DNA of 23,349 bases from positions 1 through 23,349 of the forward strand of contig JAKJBT010000015.1 of the NCBI GenBank assembly GCA_022706865.1. The letters run 5' to 3'. The notes below the pieces were generated by a model. The model saw only the letters and a program-made list of their open reading frames with translations. It was not told the origin of the DNA and did no database searches. The position numbers and the translations under genes are program-made. This DNA is from Bacillota bacterium (GTDB lineage: Bacteria > Bacillota_A > Clostridia > Lutisporales > Lutisporaceae). The stretch's first letter is position 1; each line of letters begins with the position of its first letter. This document shows positions 13,280 to 21,467 of the stretch, one piece after another.

Positions 13280-14929
13280 TTATATTTTGCCGGATTCCAG
13301 CTGTCTTATTTCAACCAGTATCTTTTTATATTCCATGTCGAGCTGTTCTACATCATCGTCTTTTCCGGGCATGGACAGCCTGCTCAGTATCTCCGAAAGC
13401 CTGGTATCAAGAAGCAGTTTCTGCCTCTTCCTTTCAGTTTCAACTGAATCAGCGGAACGCTTCCTGTATTCGACATACTCGCCGTAGCTTCCTTCAAAGG
13501 TATTCAATCTGCTGTCCTCAATGAATATTATCCTGTCAGCGGTACTGCTGATAAGCTTCCTGTCATGAGATGCAAAAAGGATAGTGCCCTCATGAAGCCT
13601 CATTGCATTTTCCACCGCTTCCATAGAGCTTATGTCAAGATAGTTGGTAGGCTCGTCAAGAACAATGACATTTGCATCAGAACAGAATATTTTTGCAAAG
13701 CAGGTTCGTACCCTTTCTCCCCCGCTAAGCTTACCTGCCTTTTTATGCACATCATCCCTTCTGAAGAGCAGCCTTGCAAGTATCGTCCTTACAAAGTGTT
13801 CCGGATATATGCTTTCTTTCATCACATTTTCAAGTATTGTTTCATCATCCTTGAGAATATCCGTTCCCTGACTGAAATACCCGAGTTTTACACCATTGGC
13901 AAGCTTAATAGACTTATCACTCTTCATTATCATCTCTAGAAGAGTAGATTTTCCTGTACCATTTCCCCCTAAGAGAGCAGTTTTAGAACCGTTTATGATT
14001 TCAAACTCCGCATCCTTAAACAGTTCCTTTGAACCAAAGGCTTTTGATATGCCCTTTCCCGATATCAGCACCCTGCTTACCGGTTTTACTGCACTTTGAA
14101 TATCAACTATTACATTCTGCTGCTCCTTTGGTTTTTCCTTTTTCTCAAGCTTGCTTATCCTTGTTTCCATTGCTTTAATTGCTTTGTCTATATTCGCTTT
14201 AGCCTTCTGATTCCCTGTCTTATGAAGGCGCGCCTCCGAGTTTCCCATACGGGAAGGTGCTTTTTTCATGGATGTCGCTCTGTTCTTCTTCTCTTTGATA
14301 GCCTCTTCCAATGCCCTCTTATTATCCAAGTACTGCTTATATTCAAATTGGCTCCTTTCAAACTCCATATCCTTCTGCAGCTTGTATTGAGAGTAACTTC
14401 CGCTGTACTGCTTCAGTTCTCCGTCTTCTATCTCGACTATCTTACTGCAAAGTTTATCCAAAAGCTCTCTGTCATGGGATACGATCAATATCAACCCCTT
14501 GTAGCCTGCCAGCTTTTTTTCAAGAAGTTCTATCCCCTGTATATCCAAATTTGAAGTAGGCTCGTCAGCGAGCAGTATACTGCTGCTTTCCGAAAGGCTT
14601 TCGGCAATCTTGAATCTTGTCTTTTCTCCTCCGCTTGCCGTATCAAGGCTGTTGAAATACAATTCAAATTCCTTTGCCATACGGTTGTCTACCTCTGAGG
14701 CTGCCTCCATATCAAGCTGTGTTATATATGATATCTCACCATAAAGCTTGATACTGCCTTCCTCCGGAATATTCCTACCTGCGATTATATCAAGGAGCGT
14801 TGTCTTGCCGGCGCCGTTTGCTCCCACAATTCCTATTTTTTCTCCGTAATATGCCTTAAAATCTTTTATGTCTAGTATAAGCCTGTCGGCGTAATATTTT
14901 TTTATATTGTTGACTTCTAATAAAAGCAT
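13280..14929 (-). CDS. ABC-F ATPase, antibiotic-resistance (ribosome protection) type
   Basis: 549 residues with two ATP-binding cassettes and no membrane segment, the ABC-F plan. Cassette 1: Walker A GANGAGKTT at 36-44, signature SGGEKTR at 99-105, Walker B with DEPTSNLD at about 122-129. Cassette 2: GGNGTGKST, LSGGERVRT and DEPTNYLD. The short distance between Walker A and signature in cassette 1, and the Lys/Arg-rich interdomain linker (about 190-280, KEKKNRATSMKKAPSRMGNS), resemble the Vga/Lsa/CplR resistance group. Those proteins remove lincosamides, streptogramins A or pleuromutilins from the ribosome; housekeeping EttA/Uup types look different. Start ATG has AGGGGGAG upstream. The leader has a consensus promoter, tiny uORF and attenuator, supporting antibiotic-induced expression. 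Drug range cannot be read from sequence. Confidence 0.88.
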   Translation of the reverse strand: MLLLEVNNIKKYYADRLILDIKDFKAYYGEKIGIVGANGAGKTTLLDIIAGRNIPEEGSIKLYGEISYITQLDMEAASEVDNRMAKEFELYFNSLDTASGGEKTRFKIAESLSESSSILLADEPTSNLDIQGIELLEKKLAGYKGLILIVSHDRELLDKLCSKIVEIEDGELKQYSGSYSQYKLQKDMEFERSQFEYKQYLDNKRALEEAIKEKKNRATSMKKAPSRMGNSEARLHKTGNQKAKANIDKAIKAMETRISKLEKKEKPKEQQNVIVDIQSAVKPVSRVLISGKGISKAFGSKELFKDAEFEIINGSKTALLGGNGTGKSTLLEMIMKSDKSIKLANGVKLGYFSQGTDILKDDETILENVMKESIYPEHFVRTILARLLFRRDDVHKKAGKLSGGERVRTCFAKIFCSDANVIVLDEPTNYLDISSMEAVENAMRLHEGTILFASHDRKLISSTADRIIFIEDSRLNTFEGSYGEYVEYRKRSADSVETERKRQKLLLDTRLSEILSRLSMPGKDDDVEQLDMEYKKILVEIRQLESGKI

Positions 14930-14953
14930 AAAATTCTCCCCCTTGCATCCCCT

Positions 14954-14985
14954 ATTGTATAATCCGTTACACTTGCTTATACAAT
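14954..14985 (-). repeat. Inverted repeat between attenuator and ABC-F start
   Basis: Perfect 9-bp repeat ATTGTATAA (14977-14985) / TTATACAAT (14954-14962) with a 14-base loop. It directly follows the attenuator T run and ends a few bases before the ribosome binding site. It could stabilise the read-through mRNA or modulate ribosome access; its role is unproven. Confidence 0.6.
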
Positions 14986-15016
14986 AAAAAAATCCCCTCC
15001 TGCTTTCCGGAGAGGA
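14986..15016 (-). terminator. Attenuator terminator in the ABC-F leader
   Basis: Minus-strand TCCTCTCC (15009-15016) / GGAGGGGA (14993-15000), 8 bp with loop GGAAAGCA, followed by seven T. It lies about 57 bases before the ABC-F start codon and about 210 bases after the promoter. Its 5' arm is shared with an alternative stem: TATGTATCCT (15013-15022) can pair with GGGATACATG (15097-15106) over 10 positions including two G-U pairs, which would prevent terminator formation. Confidence 0.85.
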
Positions 15017-15179
15017 TACATAGCAATAAAAAGCATGCCTGGGTTAATAAACGTCTATGGCAGCAAACATACTGTTATATATAATAAACATAGGATCATG
15101 TATCCCAACCGGAACTGAATGAATAGCAGAACAAACCCTTATATAAGGATGAATCCGCTAAATGTTTAGTTGCTCCTGA

Positions 15180-15197
15180 TTAGAATAATCTCCTCAT
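15180..15197 (-). CDS. Five-codon leader peptide MRRLF upstream of ABC-F
   Basis: ATG AGG AGA TTA TTC TAA on the minus strand, about 30 bases after the expected transcription start, with GGCAAGG ten bases upstream. Very short uORFs in leaders of resistance genes act as ribosome-stalling sensors: a drug-stalled ribosome shifts the downstream RNA from terminator to antiterminator. Position before the 15097-15106 / 15013-15022 antiterminator fits this. Inference from architecture; not a known named peptide. Confidence 0.6.
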   Translation of the reverse strand: MRRLF

Positions 15198-15232
15198 GTT
15201 TTCTATACCTTGCCTTTCTTTGTTTCGTACTT

Positions 15233-15261
15233 ATTATAGTAAAGTGCACTTTAGAAGTCAA
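15233..15261 (-). promoter_or_regulatory. Sigma-A promoter of the ABC-F gene with palindromic spacer
   Basis: TTGACT (15256-15261), 17-base spacer, TATAAT (15233-15238) on the minus strand. The start of transcription is expected near 15226, giving a leader of about 300 bases. The spacer contains the perfect 14-bp palindrome TAAAGTGCACTTTA (15240-15253), a possible operator. Confidence 0.88.
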
Positions 15262-15296
15262 GCTGCGGTTTCATATATGCAATTTACAGGTATAGA

Positions 15297-16364
15297 TCAG
15301 AAAACGATTTTCCCTGCCAGGTTCTTATCGAAAATCATTGTTTCCTGAAGGGCAAGTTCCCTTCCAAAGCCTTGATTCACAGCATGTCTATACATGGAAT
15401 ATGCTATGGAAATATCTGCATAAGCTAAGCCAACGGCATTAAAATAGATAAATTCATCATCATTTTCTCTTCCCATCTTTGTACCATCTATAATATCTAT
15501 TATGTTGGCATAGATATTTGAATCATTAATAATACCATCCTTATAGCATCGGCTTACCGTCTGAGTTCTATGCTTTACCGTATTCCAATCGTCACATACA
15601 ATCTTATCTGCCATTTGTACAACTTTGTACTCATCTTCCCAGCCTCCTACATGGCTGTAAAATGCACCCTTCTTGATCCAGTCCGCTTTAAGGAGCGGTG
15701 CTTGTGCACTGGTTGCAGTAACAATGATGTCAGAATCACGAATAGCTTTTTCCAGTACCGTATCACAAGCAACAAATTCCATATCCGGAATTATCCTTTG
15801 CAAGCCGGAAATGAAACCATGTTCTTCTTCGGCATATTTTGAAGCGACCCGGCAAACCTTTAAACCCGGACGCACAGCTTTCATTCCAATAAGATGCATC
15901 TTTGCCTGCTCACCGGCACCAATGAATCCAATACTTTCTGCATCTTCCCTGGCAAGTTTATCCGCTGCAGTTGCACCCATTGCTGCAACGCGCATATTTG
16001 AACATAGGGTGCCGTCCATGACACAGACAGGATAACCATTAATAATATTTGATAGAACTATTATTGCAGACAGATTTTGCGTTCCGAATCTGATAGGATT
16101 AGGGGGGAAGCAAGATACCCATTTAACACCGCAGATTTTTTCATCTAAAAGCGTTGCAGGAAGACAGTTTATCCTTTCCTGTGTTTCCTCGTTAAATATC
16201 TGTACAATCTTTTCGGGAAAAAGAATTTGTTCATCCTTGAACTTGACTAGTCCCTGATGCAATGCTTCAATAGCCATTTTTAAATTAAATGCACCGGCTT
16301 CAATAAGTTCCTCTTGTGACAAGTAAGTAAATTTAATTGCATTCTTACTCATATTATTTTTCAT
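15297..16364 (-). CDS. Ornithine cyclodeaminase / mu-crystallin family enzyme
   Basis: 355 residues. The N-terminal half includes NMRVAAMGATAADKLA, and the Rossmann domain opens with SIGFIGAGEQAKMHL at about residue 140, followed by ITATSAQAPLL-like and GAFYSHVGGWEDE segments. All are features of the OCD/Mu-crystallin family. Members include ornithine cyclodeaminase, alanine dehydrogenase, ketimine reductases and opine-type synthases, so the reaction is not fixed by family. The frame is open 15 codons further upstream without a ribosome binding site. The ATG at 16364 overlaps the amidohydrolase stop as ATGA and has AAAGGA just before it, indicating coupled translation, so it is preferred. A second ATG four codons downstream is a possible alternative. 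It is last in the transporter operon. I see no terminator after it. Confidence 0.87.
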   Translation of the reverse strand: MKNNMSKNAIKFTYLSQEELIEAGAFNLKMAIEALHQGLVKFKDEQILFPEKIVQIFNEETQERINCLPATLLDEKICGVKWVSCFPPNPIRFGTQNLSAIIVLSNIINGYPVCVMDGTLCSNMRVAAMGATAADKLAREDAESIGFIGAGEQAKMHLIGMKAVRPGLKVCRVASKYAEEEHGFISGLQRIIPDMEFVACDTVLEKAIRDSDIIVTATSAQAPLLKADWIKKGAFYSHVGGWEDEYKVVQMADKIVCDDWNTVKHRTQTVSRCYKDGIINDSNIYANIIDIIDGTKMGRENDDEFIYFNAVGLAYADISIAYSMYRHAVNQGFGRELALQETMIFDKNLAGKIVF

Positions 16365-17524
16365 TTCCTTTCGTATACAATTTTTCCGTTTATCAATGTC
16401 ATCAGACATACAGAACGATAATCCAGCGGGTGACCGGAAAAAACTGCTATATCAGCATCCTTTCCTACTTCAAGACTTCCAACTCGGTCAGATATGCCTA
16501 AAATTCGTGCCGCCGTAATAGTAACCGCTTTAAGTGCTGTATCTTCAGGCAAACCTTCCGTAACTGAAAGTGCAATTTGAGGCATCATACAAACAGGTAT
16601 CATTTCCGGAAAATCTGTACAAATTGCAAACTCTATACCTGCGTCATGCAAAAGTTTTGGGAGCTTAACACCCTGCTTTTTACTGCACTCCAATTTTCTT
16701 TTATAATTCATTAACGGACCTATTATAATACCGTCACATCTCTTGCTCAATGCACTTAGCAGCCGATCCGTTATCATAAAACCCTCTGAACAATGATCCA
16801 GAGTAAAATGTATATTGAACTCCTCTGCTATACGAATAGCTGTAGCAATATCATCCGCACGGTGTACATGAATCTTGAGAGGCAAATCACCTCGAATTAC
16901 AGGCAGCAGTGCCTCCAATCCAAGGTTTCTATCCGGCATTTGTAAATAATCGCTATCATATAGTTCTGCCTTTCTGTCATATTCCACGGCAGCAGCTAAC
17001 GCAGCACGAATAATTGCAGCAGAAGCAAGGCGGGATTTCGGAGAAATGCCCATCTCTGTATAGCGGAACTTGGGGTTTTCACCTAAAGCTGCTTTCATTG
17101 CAACGGGATGCTTAAGTAGCATGTTCTCTACAGTATTGCCATAAGTTTTGACCGCAGCAAAGGTTCCACCTATCAGATTAATGCTGCCCGGCCCGGTTGC
17201 GCAGGTAGTTATTCCGACTTCTCGGGATTCCGAAAAGGCTATATCCTGGGGGTTAATGGCATCTATTGCGCGCATCTGCGGTGAAATTGGATTTGCTTTC
17301 TCGTTATGATCCGTTTCACGTGTACCACTCTCCTGTAGACCGATATGACTATGTGCATCAATTATTCCGGGCATAATATAGCAGCCTGAGACATCACGAA
17401 CCTGAGCATTTTCTGTAGGCAATCCATAATCAACAGCAGCTATTTTACCTTCTTTAACAGCAATGTCACCTTTAAATGTCTTACTGCACATGGTCATTAA
17501 TGTTCCATTTTTTAATACTAACAT
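16361..17524 (-). CDS. Amidohydrolase-superfamily metal-dependent hydrolase
   Basis: 387 residues. Metal-binding H58-x-H60 sits in PGIIDAHSHIG. The other expected ligands are seen in IHVHRADD (about residue 220), LDHCSEG (about 245) and the late catalytic Asp in CTDFPE (about 303). The C-terminus has the usual small beta domain (VGSLEVGKDADIAVFSG). The layout resembles imidazolonepropionase- or dipeptidase-like amidohydrolases; the substrate should hold an amide or cyclic C-N bond. Start ATG overlaps the stop of the upstream ATPase (TAATG) with AAAGGAG at good spacing, and its stop overlaps the next start. It probably hydrolyses what the transporter brings in, feeding the cyclodeaminase-family enzyme (inference). 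Confidence 0.87.
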   Translation of the reverse strand: MLVLKNGTLMTMCSKTFKGDIAVKEGKIAAVDYGLPTENAQVRDVSGCYIMPGIIDAHSHIGLQESGTRETDHNEKANPISPQMRAIDAINPQDIAFSESREVGITTCATGPGSINLIGGTFAAVKTYGNTVENMLLKHPVAMKAALGENPKFRYTEMGISPKSRLASAAIIRAALAAAVEYDRKAELYDSDYLQMPDRNLGLEALLPVIRGDLPLKIHVHRADDIATAIRIAEEFNIHFTLDHCSEGFMITDRLLSALSKRCDGIIIGPLMNYKRKLECSKKQGVKLPKLLHDAGIEFAICTDFPEMIPVCMMPQIALSVTEGLPEDTALKAVTITAARILGISDRVGSLEVGKDADIAVFSGHPLDYRSVCLMTLINGKIVYERK

Positions 17525-18492
17525 TATTCTACTCCTTTTCTTTCCAGTGGAAAGTCACATGCTACATAGTGATCAGGGTAAATCTCCCGGAGCACAGGTA
17601 TATGATCCTTACAAGAATCACATGCATATAGACAACGATTTACGAATCTGCACTCTTCCGGTAGGGCGATTGGAGATGTAACTTCCCCCTTAAGAATTAT
17701 CCGATTCTTACGTTCGCTCAGATCCGGCACGGGTATCGCAGAAAGCAATGCCTGTGTATATGGATGCAGAGGTTGTGTAAACAATTCTTCTGCAGGTGCC
17801 TTCTCAACAATCATACCCATATACATAACTGCAATATGGTCTGAGAAATGGTTAACCACGGAAAGATCATGTGTAATAAACATATATGTAAGACCTAGCT
17901 TTTCCTGTAACTCTTTCAGCAGATTAAGTATCTGTGCCTGTATGGAAACATCCAATGCAGACACCGGTTCATCACAAACAATGAATTTTGGATTTACTGC
18001 AAGTGCACGGGCTATACCAATACGTTGTCTTCGTCCACCATCCAACTCGTGGGGGTAAGTGTTAATGAGTCTTTCAGCAAGGCCAACTGTCTCCATAAGT
18101 TCCAGAACACGATTTTCTCTGTCATTCTTATTGGGAATAAGATTATGTATTATAATAGGCTCACTGATAATCTGGTTTATTGTCTTTCGAGGATCCAGAG
18201 AAGAAAATGGATCCTGAAAAATTATCTGCATTTCCTTTCTTGCCTTTTGCAGCTCCTTATTATTAAAACTAAGTACATCATGCCCATCAAAATATACTTC
18301 ACCGGAAGAGGGCTCAATTAGTCGGAGTATACATCTGCCGGTAGTGGATTTTCCGCACCCGGACTCACCAACTACACCAAGGGTTTTGCCTTCTTCAATA
18401 GTGAAACTTACACCATCCACCGCATGAAGCATGCCATGGGAAGTTTTAAAAATTTTTTTCAGATTCTTTACTTCAATTAGGTTTTTTGACAC
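17524..18492 (-). CDS. Oligopeptide/dipeptide ABC transporter ATPase (OppF/DppF type)
   Basis: 322 residues. Walker A GESGCGKST at 42-50, Walker B with DEPVSALD, switch His in FITHDLSVV. The signature is the less common form ELDGGRRQRIG in place of LSGGQRQR. The C-terminal oligo_HPY region has a cysteine cluster (ECRFVNRC...ACDSC...ACDF), a pattern that in some Dpp ATPases binds an iron-sulfur cluster. The start is GTG, overlapping the TAG stop of the preceding ATPase by one base. It pairs with that ATPase to power the importer. Confidence 0.92.
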   Translation of the reverse strand: MSKNLIEVKNLKKIFKTSHGMLHAVDGVSFTIEEGKTLGVVGESGCGKSTTGRCILRLIEPSSGEVYFDGHDVLSFNNKELQKARKEMQIIFQDPFSSLDPRKTINQIISEPIIIHNLIPNKNDRENRVLELMETVGLAERLINTYPHELDGGRRQRIGIARALAVNPKFIVCDEPVSALDVSIQAQILNLLKELQEKLGLTYMFITHDLSVVNHFSDHIAVMYMGMIVEKAPAEELFTQPLHPYTQALLSAIPVPDLSERKNRIILKGEVTSPIALPEECRFVNRCLYACDSCKDHIPVLREIYPDHYVACDFPLERKGVE

Positions 18493-19493
18493 TACTTTTC
18501 CCCCCTCGCAATATGGAATGTCGGATCATCATAAGCTGAGCATTCTACCATATGTGTATCGCTGATCCATCTGGGAATTGGTTTATTCTCACGGCAGTTA
18601 TCATTTGCATATGGGCATCTGGGTGAAAACGAGCATCCCACAGGCAGATCAGTAGGATCCGGCATGAGTCCGGGTATAGGTTGTAGTTTTGCTTTGCGAT
18701 TGTTTACATTAGGCAAAGAATTGAACAGACCTTCTGTATAAGGATGCTTAGTCTTGTTGAACACATCCCTGAGTGTTCCCTGTTCTATAATCCTGCCTGC
18801 ATACATTACTGCAACCTCATCGCAAACCTCAGCTACTATGCCTAAATCATGTGTTATCATTATAAGCGAGGTTTGATACTCTTCCTTTAATTTGTTCATC
18901 AATTCCAAGACCTGTGCCTGTATCGTAACATCCAGCGCAGTAGTGGGTTCGTCTGCAATCAGCAGTTTGGTATGGCATGCAAGAGCTATTGCAATTACTA
19001 CACGCTGTTTCATACCTCCTGAAAACTGATGAGGATAATCCTTTGCTCTGTGCCCCGGAATGCCTACCATTTCCAGCATTTCCTTTGCACGCGTATTTGC
19101 TTCAGCAGTTGACACTTTCTCGTGAAGTATAATACTCTCTGCAATCTGCTCACCTACAGTAAAAACCGGATTCAGTGCTGTCATAGGATCCTGAAATATC
19201 ATTGAAATATCCTTTCCTCGAATCTTTTCCAATTCCTTAATGCTTTTCTCAAGTATATTTTCACCATCAAGTTCAATTACCCCGCTCTTTATGACCCCCG
19301 GAGGGTCAGGAACCAGGCGAAGCATCGCAAGAGCAGTAGTTGTCTTTCCTGCACCTGTCTCACCAACCAAACCGATAGCCCGCTTTTTATTGAGTTTTAA
19401 GTCGATACCGTTTACGGCTTTTACAGTACCGTTTTCAGTTTCATAGTGAACAACAAGATTTTCTATATTGAGAATTAAATTTTTATTGTTCAT
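18492..19493 (-). CDS. Oligopeptide/dipeptide ABC transporter ATPase (OppD/DppD type)
   Basis: 333 residues. Walker [10 protein letters not shown] at 44-52, Q-loop [10 protein letters not shown], signature [12 protein letters not shown], Walker B with [17 protein letters not shown]. The C-terminal oligo_HPY region again holds four Cys (GCSFSPRC...NDNC...ECSAY). ATG at 19493 follows AAAGGATG; the permease gene ends 12 bases upstream. Heterodimeric partner of the following ATPase. Confidence 0.93.
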   Translation of the reverse strand: MNNKNLILNIENLVVHYETENGTVKAVNGIDLKLNKKRAIGLVGETGAGKTTTALAMLRLVPDPPGVIKSGVIELDGENILEKSIKELEKIRGKDISMIFQDPMTALNPVFTVGEQIAESIILHEKVSTAEANTRAKEMLEMVGIPGHRAKDYPHQFSGGMKQRVVIAIALACHTKLLIADEPTTALDVTIQAQVLELMNKLKEEYQTSLIMITHDLGIVAEVCDEVAVMYAGRIIEQGTLRDVFNKTKHPYTEGLFNSLPNVNNRKAKLQPIPGLMPDPTDLPVGCSFSPRCPYANDNCRENKPIPRWISDTHMVECSAYDDPTFHIARGEK

Positions 19494-19505
19494 AGTTCAT
19501 CCTTT

Positions 19506-20411
19506 CTATCTCTTGAGTTTTGGATCCAATGCATCGCGGAGACCATCCCCGATTAAGTTAATTGATAGTACTGTAATCACAATCGCAAGACCCGGGAACA
19601 TTGTCATATAGCTGTAATCACGTATGAATGATCTGCCTTCAGCAAGCATACTGCCCCATTCAGGCGCCGGTGCCGGGATACCAAGGCCAAGAAAGCTTAA
19701 CGATGATGCTGTGATAATTGCAGAACCGACACGCATTGTGACCTGTACCATAATTGGTGCCAAAGAATTGGGAAGAATATGAGAAAACATAATACGAAGC
19801 CTGCTTGCACCTGATGCATATGCAGCTTCAATATATTCCTGGTCACGAACTGTCATGACTGATGCACGTGCTACTCGCGCAAATGCCGGAACACTGACAA
19901 CCCCGACTGAAATCATCAAAATAAAAATGGAAGCTCCAAATGCTGTTGAAATACATATGGCAAGCAAAATCGAAGGTATTGAAGAAAAAATGTCACAAGT
20001 TCTCATAATTGCATTCTCAATCACACCACCAAAATATCCGGCAATAATGCCAAATACGCCGCCAATAGCTAAAGACACCATTACAGCGACGATGCCTATA
20101 GTTAATGAATATCTTGCTCCATATAGAATACGCAGAAAAATATCACGACCGTATTGATCTGTTCCAAAAAAATGTTTCAATGAGGGACCCTGCAGTCGTT
20201 CTCGTACAACCTGACGTACAATCTGAGTATCATAATCAAGCACAAAGCCGGATACAATTGCCATGACTGCAATTATTCCAAGAATAATCAATCCGAGAAC
20301 TGCACCTTTATTTTTTTTAAAATTGTGCCATATATCTGCAAGTTGACTGCGCTTTTTATATAATTTGGATGCAGTTAAAACTGTTTCGGGTACTATATTT
20401 GTTTTTTCCAA
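19506..20411 (-). CDS. Peptide-type ABC transporter permease (OppC/DppC type)
   Basis: 301 residues with an N-terminal cytoplasmic tail, a first membrane helix at about 37-56 and five more in the BPD_transp domain. The EAA loop EYIEAAYASGASRLRIMFSHILPN contacts the ATPases, and FFGTDQYGRDIFLRILYGARYSL is typical of DppC. The start is TTG with GAGGTG six bases upstream. Ten bases separate it from the preceding permease gene. Confidence 0.93.
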   Translation of the reverse strand: MEKTNIVPETVLTASKLYKKRSQLADIWHNFKKNKGAVLGLIILGIIAVMAIVSGFVLDYDTQIVRQVVRERLQGPSLKHFFGTDQYGRDIFLRILYGARYSLTIGIVAVMVSLAIGGVFGIIAGYFGGVIENAIMRTCDIFSSIPSILLAICISTAFGASIFILMISVGVVSVPAFARVARASVMTVRDQEYIEAAYASGASRLRIMFSHILPNSLAPIMVQVTMRVGSAIITASSLSFLGLGIPAPAPEWGSMLAEGRSFIRDYSYMTMFPGLAIVITVLSINLIGDGLRDALDPKLKR

Positions 20412-20421
20412 TAATTACACC

Positions 20422-21351
20422 TCACTTCGAGTATCTTGCCTTGATACGAGGGTCAACAAATGCATATGCAATGTCAATTAACAGAATAACAACACTGGAA
20501 AGCATCGTAGTCATGATTATTGCACCTGTGACCATTTGCGTATCGCGGTTATTTATGGAATCAATAATAAGCCTGCCTACACCCGGCCATGCGAACACAG
20601 TTTCTGTCATAACTGCACCGCCAAGGGCAACACCAAATTGTGTACCAATTACCGTTAAAATCGGAATAAGTGCATTTTTGAATGCATGCTTGCGAATTAC
20701 CACCTTTTCACTTACTCCTTTTGCTCGGGCTGTACGCAAATAGTCCTGACGTATCACCTCCAGCATAGAAGACCGGGTTGTACGCATAGTAAGTGCAGCC
20801 TGACCTGAACCAACCGTAATAGCGGGTAATATGATACTTAGAGGCGTATCATTCCCGATTGATGGGAACCATCCCAGCTTTAGAGAGAAGATAATTATCA
20901 TAAGTAAACCGAGCCAAAAGGTTGGTATGGACAAACCCAGAAGTCCAACAACCATACTGCCGCTGTCACGCCATGTATTCTGATGTACTGCAGCATTTAT
21001 ACCCAGAGGAATAGCTATCAATAATGCAACCACAGTACCTGAAGTTGCTAATTGCAAAGTTGCAGGCAATCGAAGCATATATACTTCGAAAACATCTCTG
21101 TTAGTAACAAAAGATATTCCCAAATCTCCTCGAACTAAGCCTGCCATATACCTAAAGTATCTGGTTAAGAGCGGATCATTTAATCCCAGTTCTTCACGTA
21201 TTCTCGCAATATCAGCTTCAGACATCTCCGTACCCGCAAGTATGTCGACAACATCTCCCGGAGCCAAATCTACTATAAAAAAGACAATAAATGATACGGC
21301 AAGCATTATTGGAATCAATAATAGCAATCGGCTTATAATATACTTATACAT
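20422..21351 (-). CDS. Peptide-type ABC transporter permease (OppB/DppB type)
   Basis: 309 residues. The first helix starts right after MYKYIISRLLLLIPIMLAV, the DppB hallmark, followed by DLAPGDVVDILAG and an EAA loop with DYLRTARAKGVSEKVVIRKHAFKN. The open frame extends 33 codons upstream, but AAGGAGG lies six bases before the ATG at 21351 and the extension has no family resemblance, so the shorter form is chosen. A hairpin and 116 bases separate it from the binding-protein gene. Confidence 0.92.
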   Translation of the reverse strand: MYKYIISRLLLLIPIMLAVSFIVFFIVDLAPGDVVDILAGTEMSEADIARIREELGLNDPLLTRYFRYMAGLVRGDLGISFVTNRDVFEVYMLRLPATLQLATSGTVVALLIAIPLGINAAVHQNTWRDSGSMVVGLLGLSIPTFWLGLLMIIIFSLKLGWFPSIGNDTPLSIILPAITVGSGQAALTMRTTRSSMLEVIRQDYLRTARAKGVSEKVVIRKHAFKNALIPILTVIGTQFGVALGGAVMTETVFAWPGVGRLIIDSINNRDTQMVTGAIIMTTMLSSVVILLIDIAYAFVDPRIKARYSK

Positions 21352-21415
21352 CAATAACCTCCTTAGTTTCGTGAATACTGAATACAGAGTTTTACAATCA
21401 ACCCTAATTTGTTTT

Positions 21416-21446
21416 GAGCCGCTGTGTTCTTCCAAAACAGCGGCTC
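21416..21446 (-). promoter_or_regulatory. Intercistronic hairpin after the solute-binding protein gene
   Basis: Perfect 10-bp GC-rich stem GAGCCGCTGT / ACAGCGGCTC with an 11-base loop, 22 bases past the binding-protein stop. It has no T run on the minus strand, so it is not an intrinsic terminator. In other importer operons such stems protect the upstream mRNA 3' end and keep binding protein in excess over the membrane parts. Confidence 0.7.
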
Positions 21447-21467
21447 GCATTACACATTGATTTATGA

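Noticed and set aside
14954..14985. Inverted repeat after the attenuator as a second terminator
   Set aside because: No T run follows on the minus strand and the stem is very AT-rich.
16365..16409. Upstream start of the cyclodeaminase-family protein
   Set aside because: No ribosome binding site there, and the ATGA overlap with the amidohydrolase stop marks a natural coupled start.
21352..21450. 33-codon N-terminal extension of the DppB-type permease
   Set aside because: A strong AAGGAGG site precedes the internal ATG at 21351 and the extension has no family resemblance.
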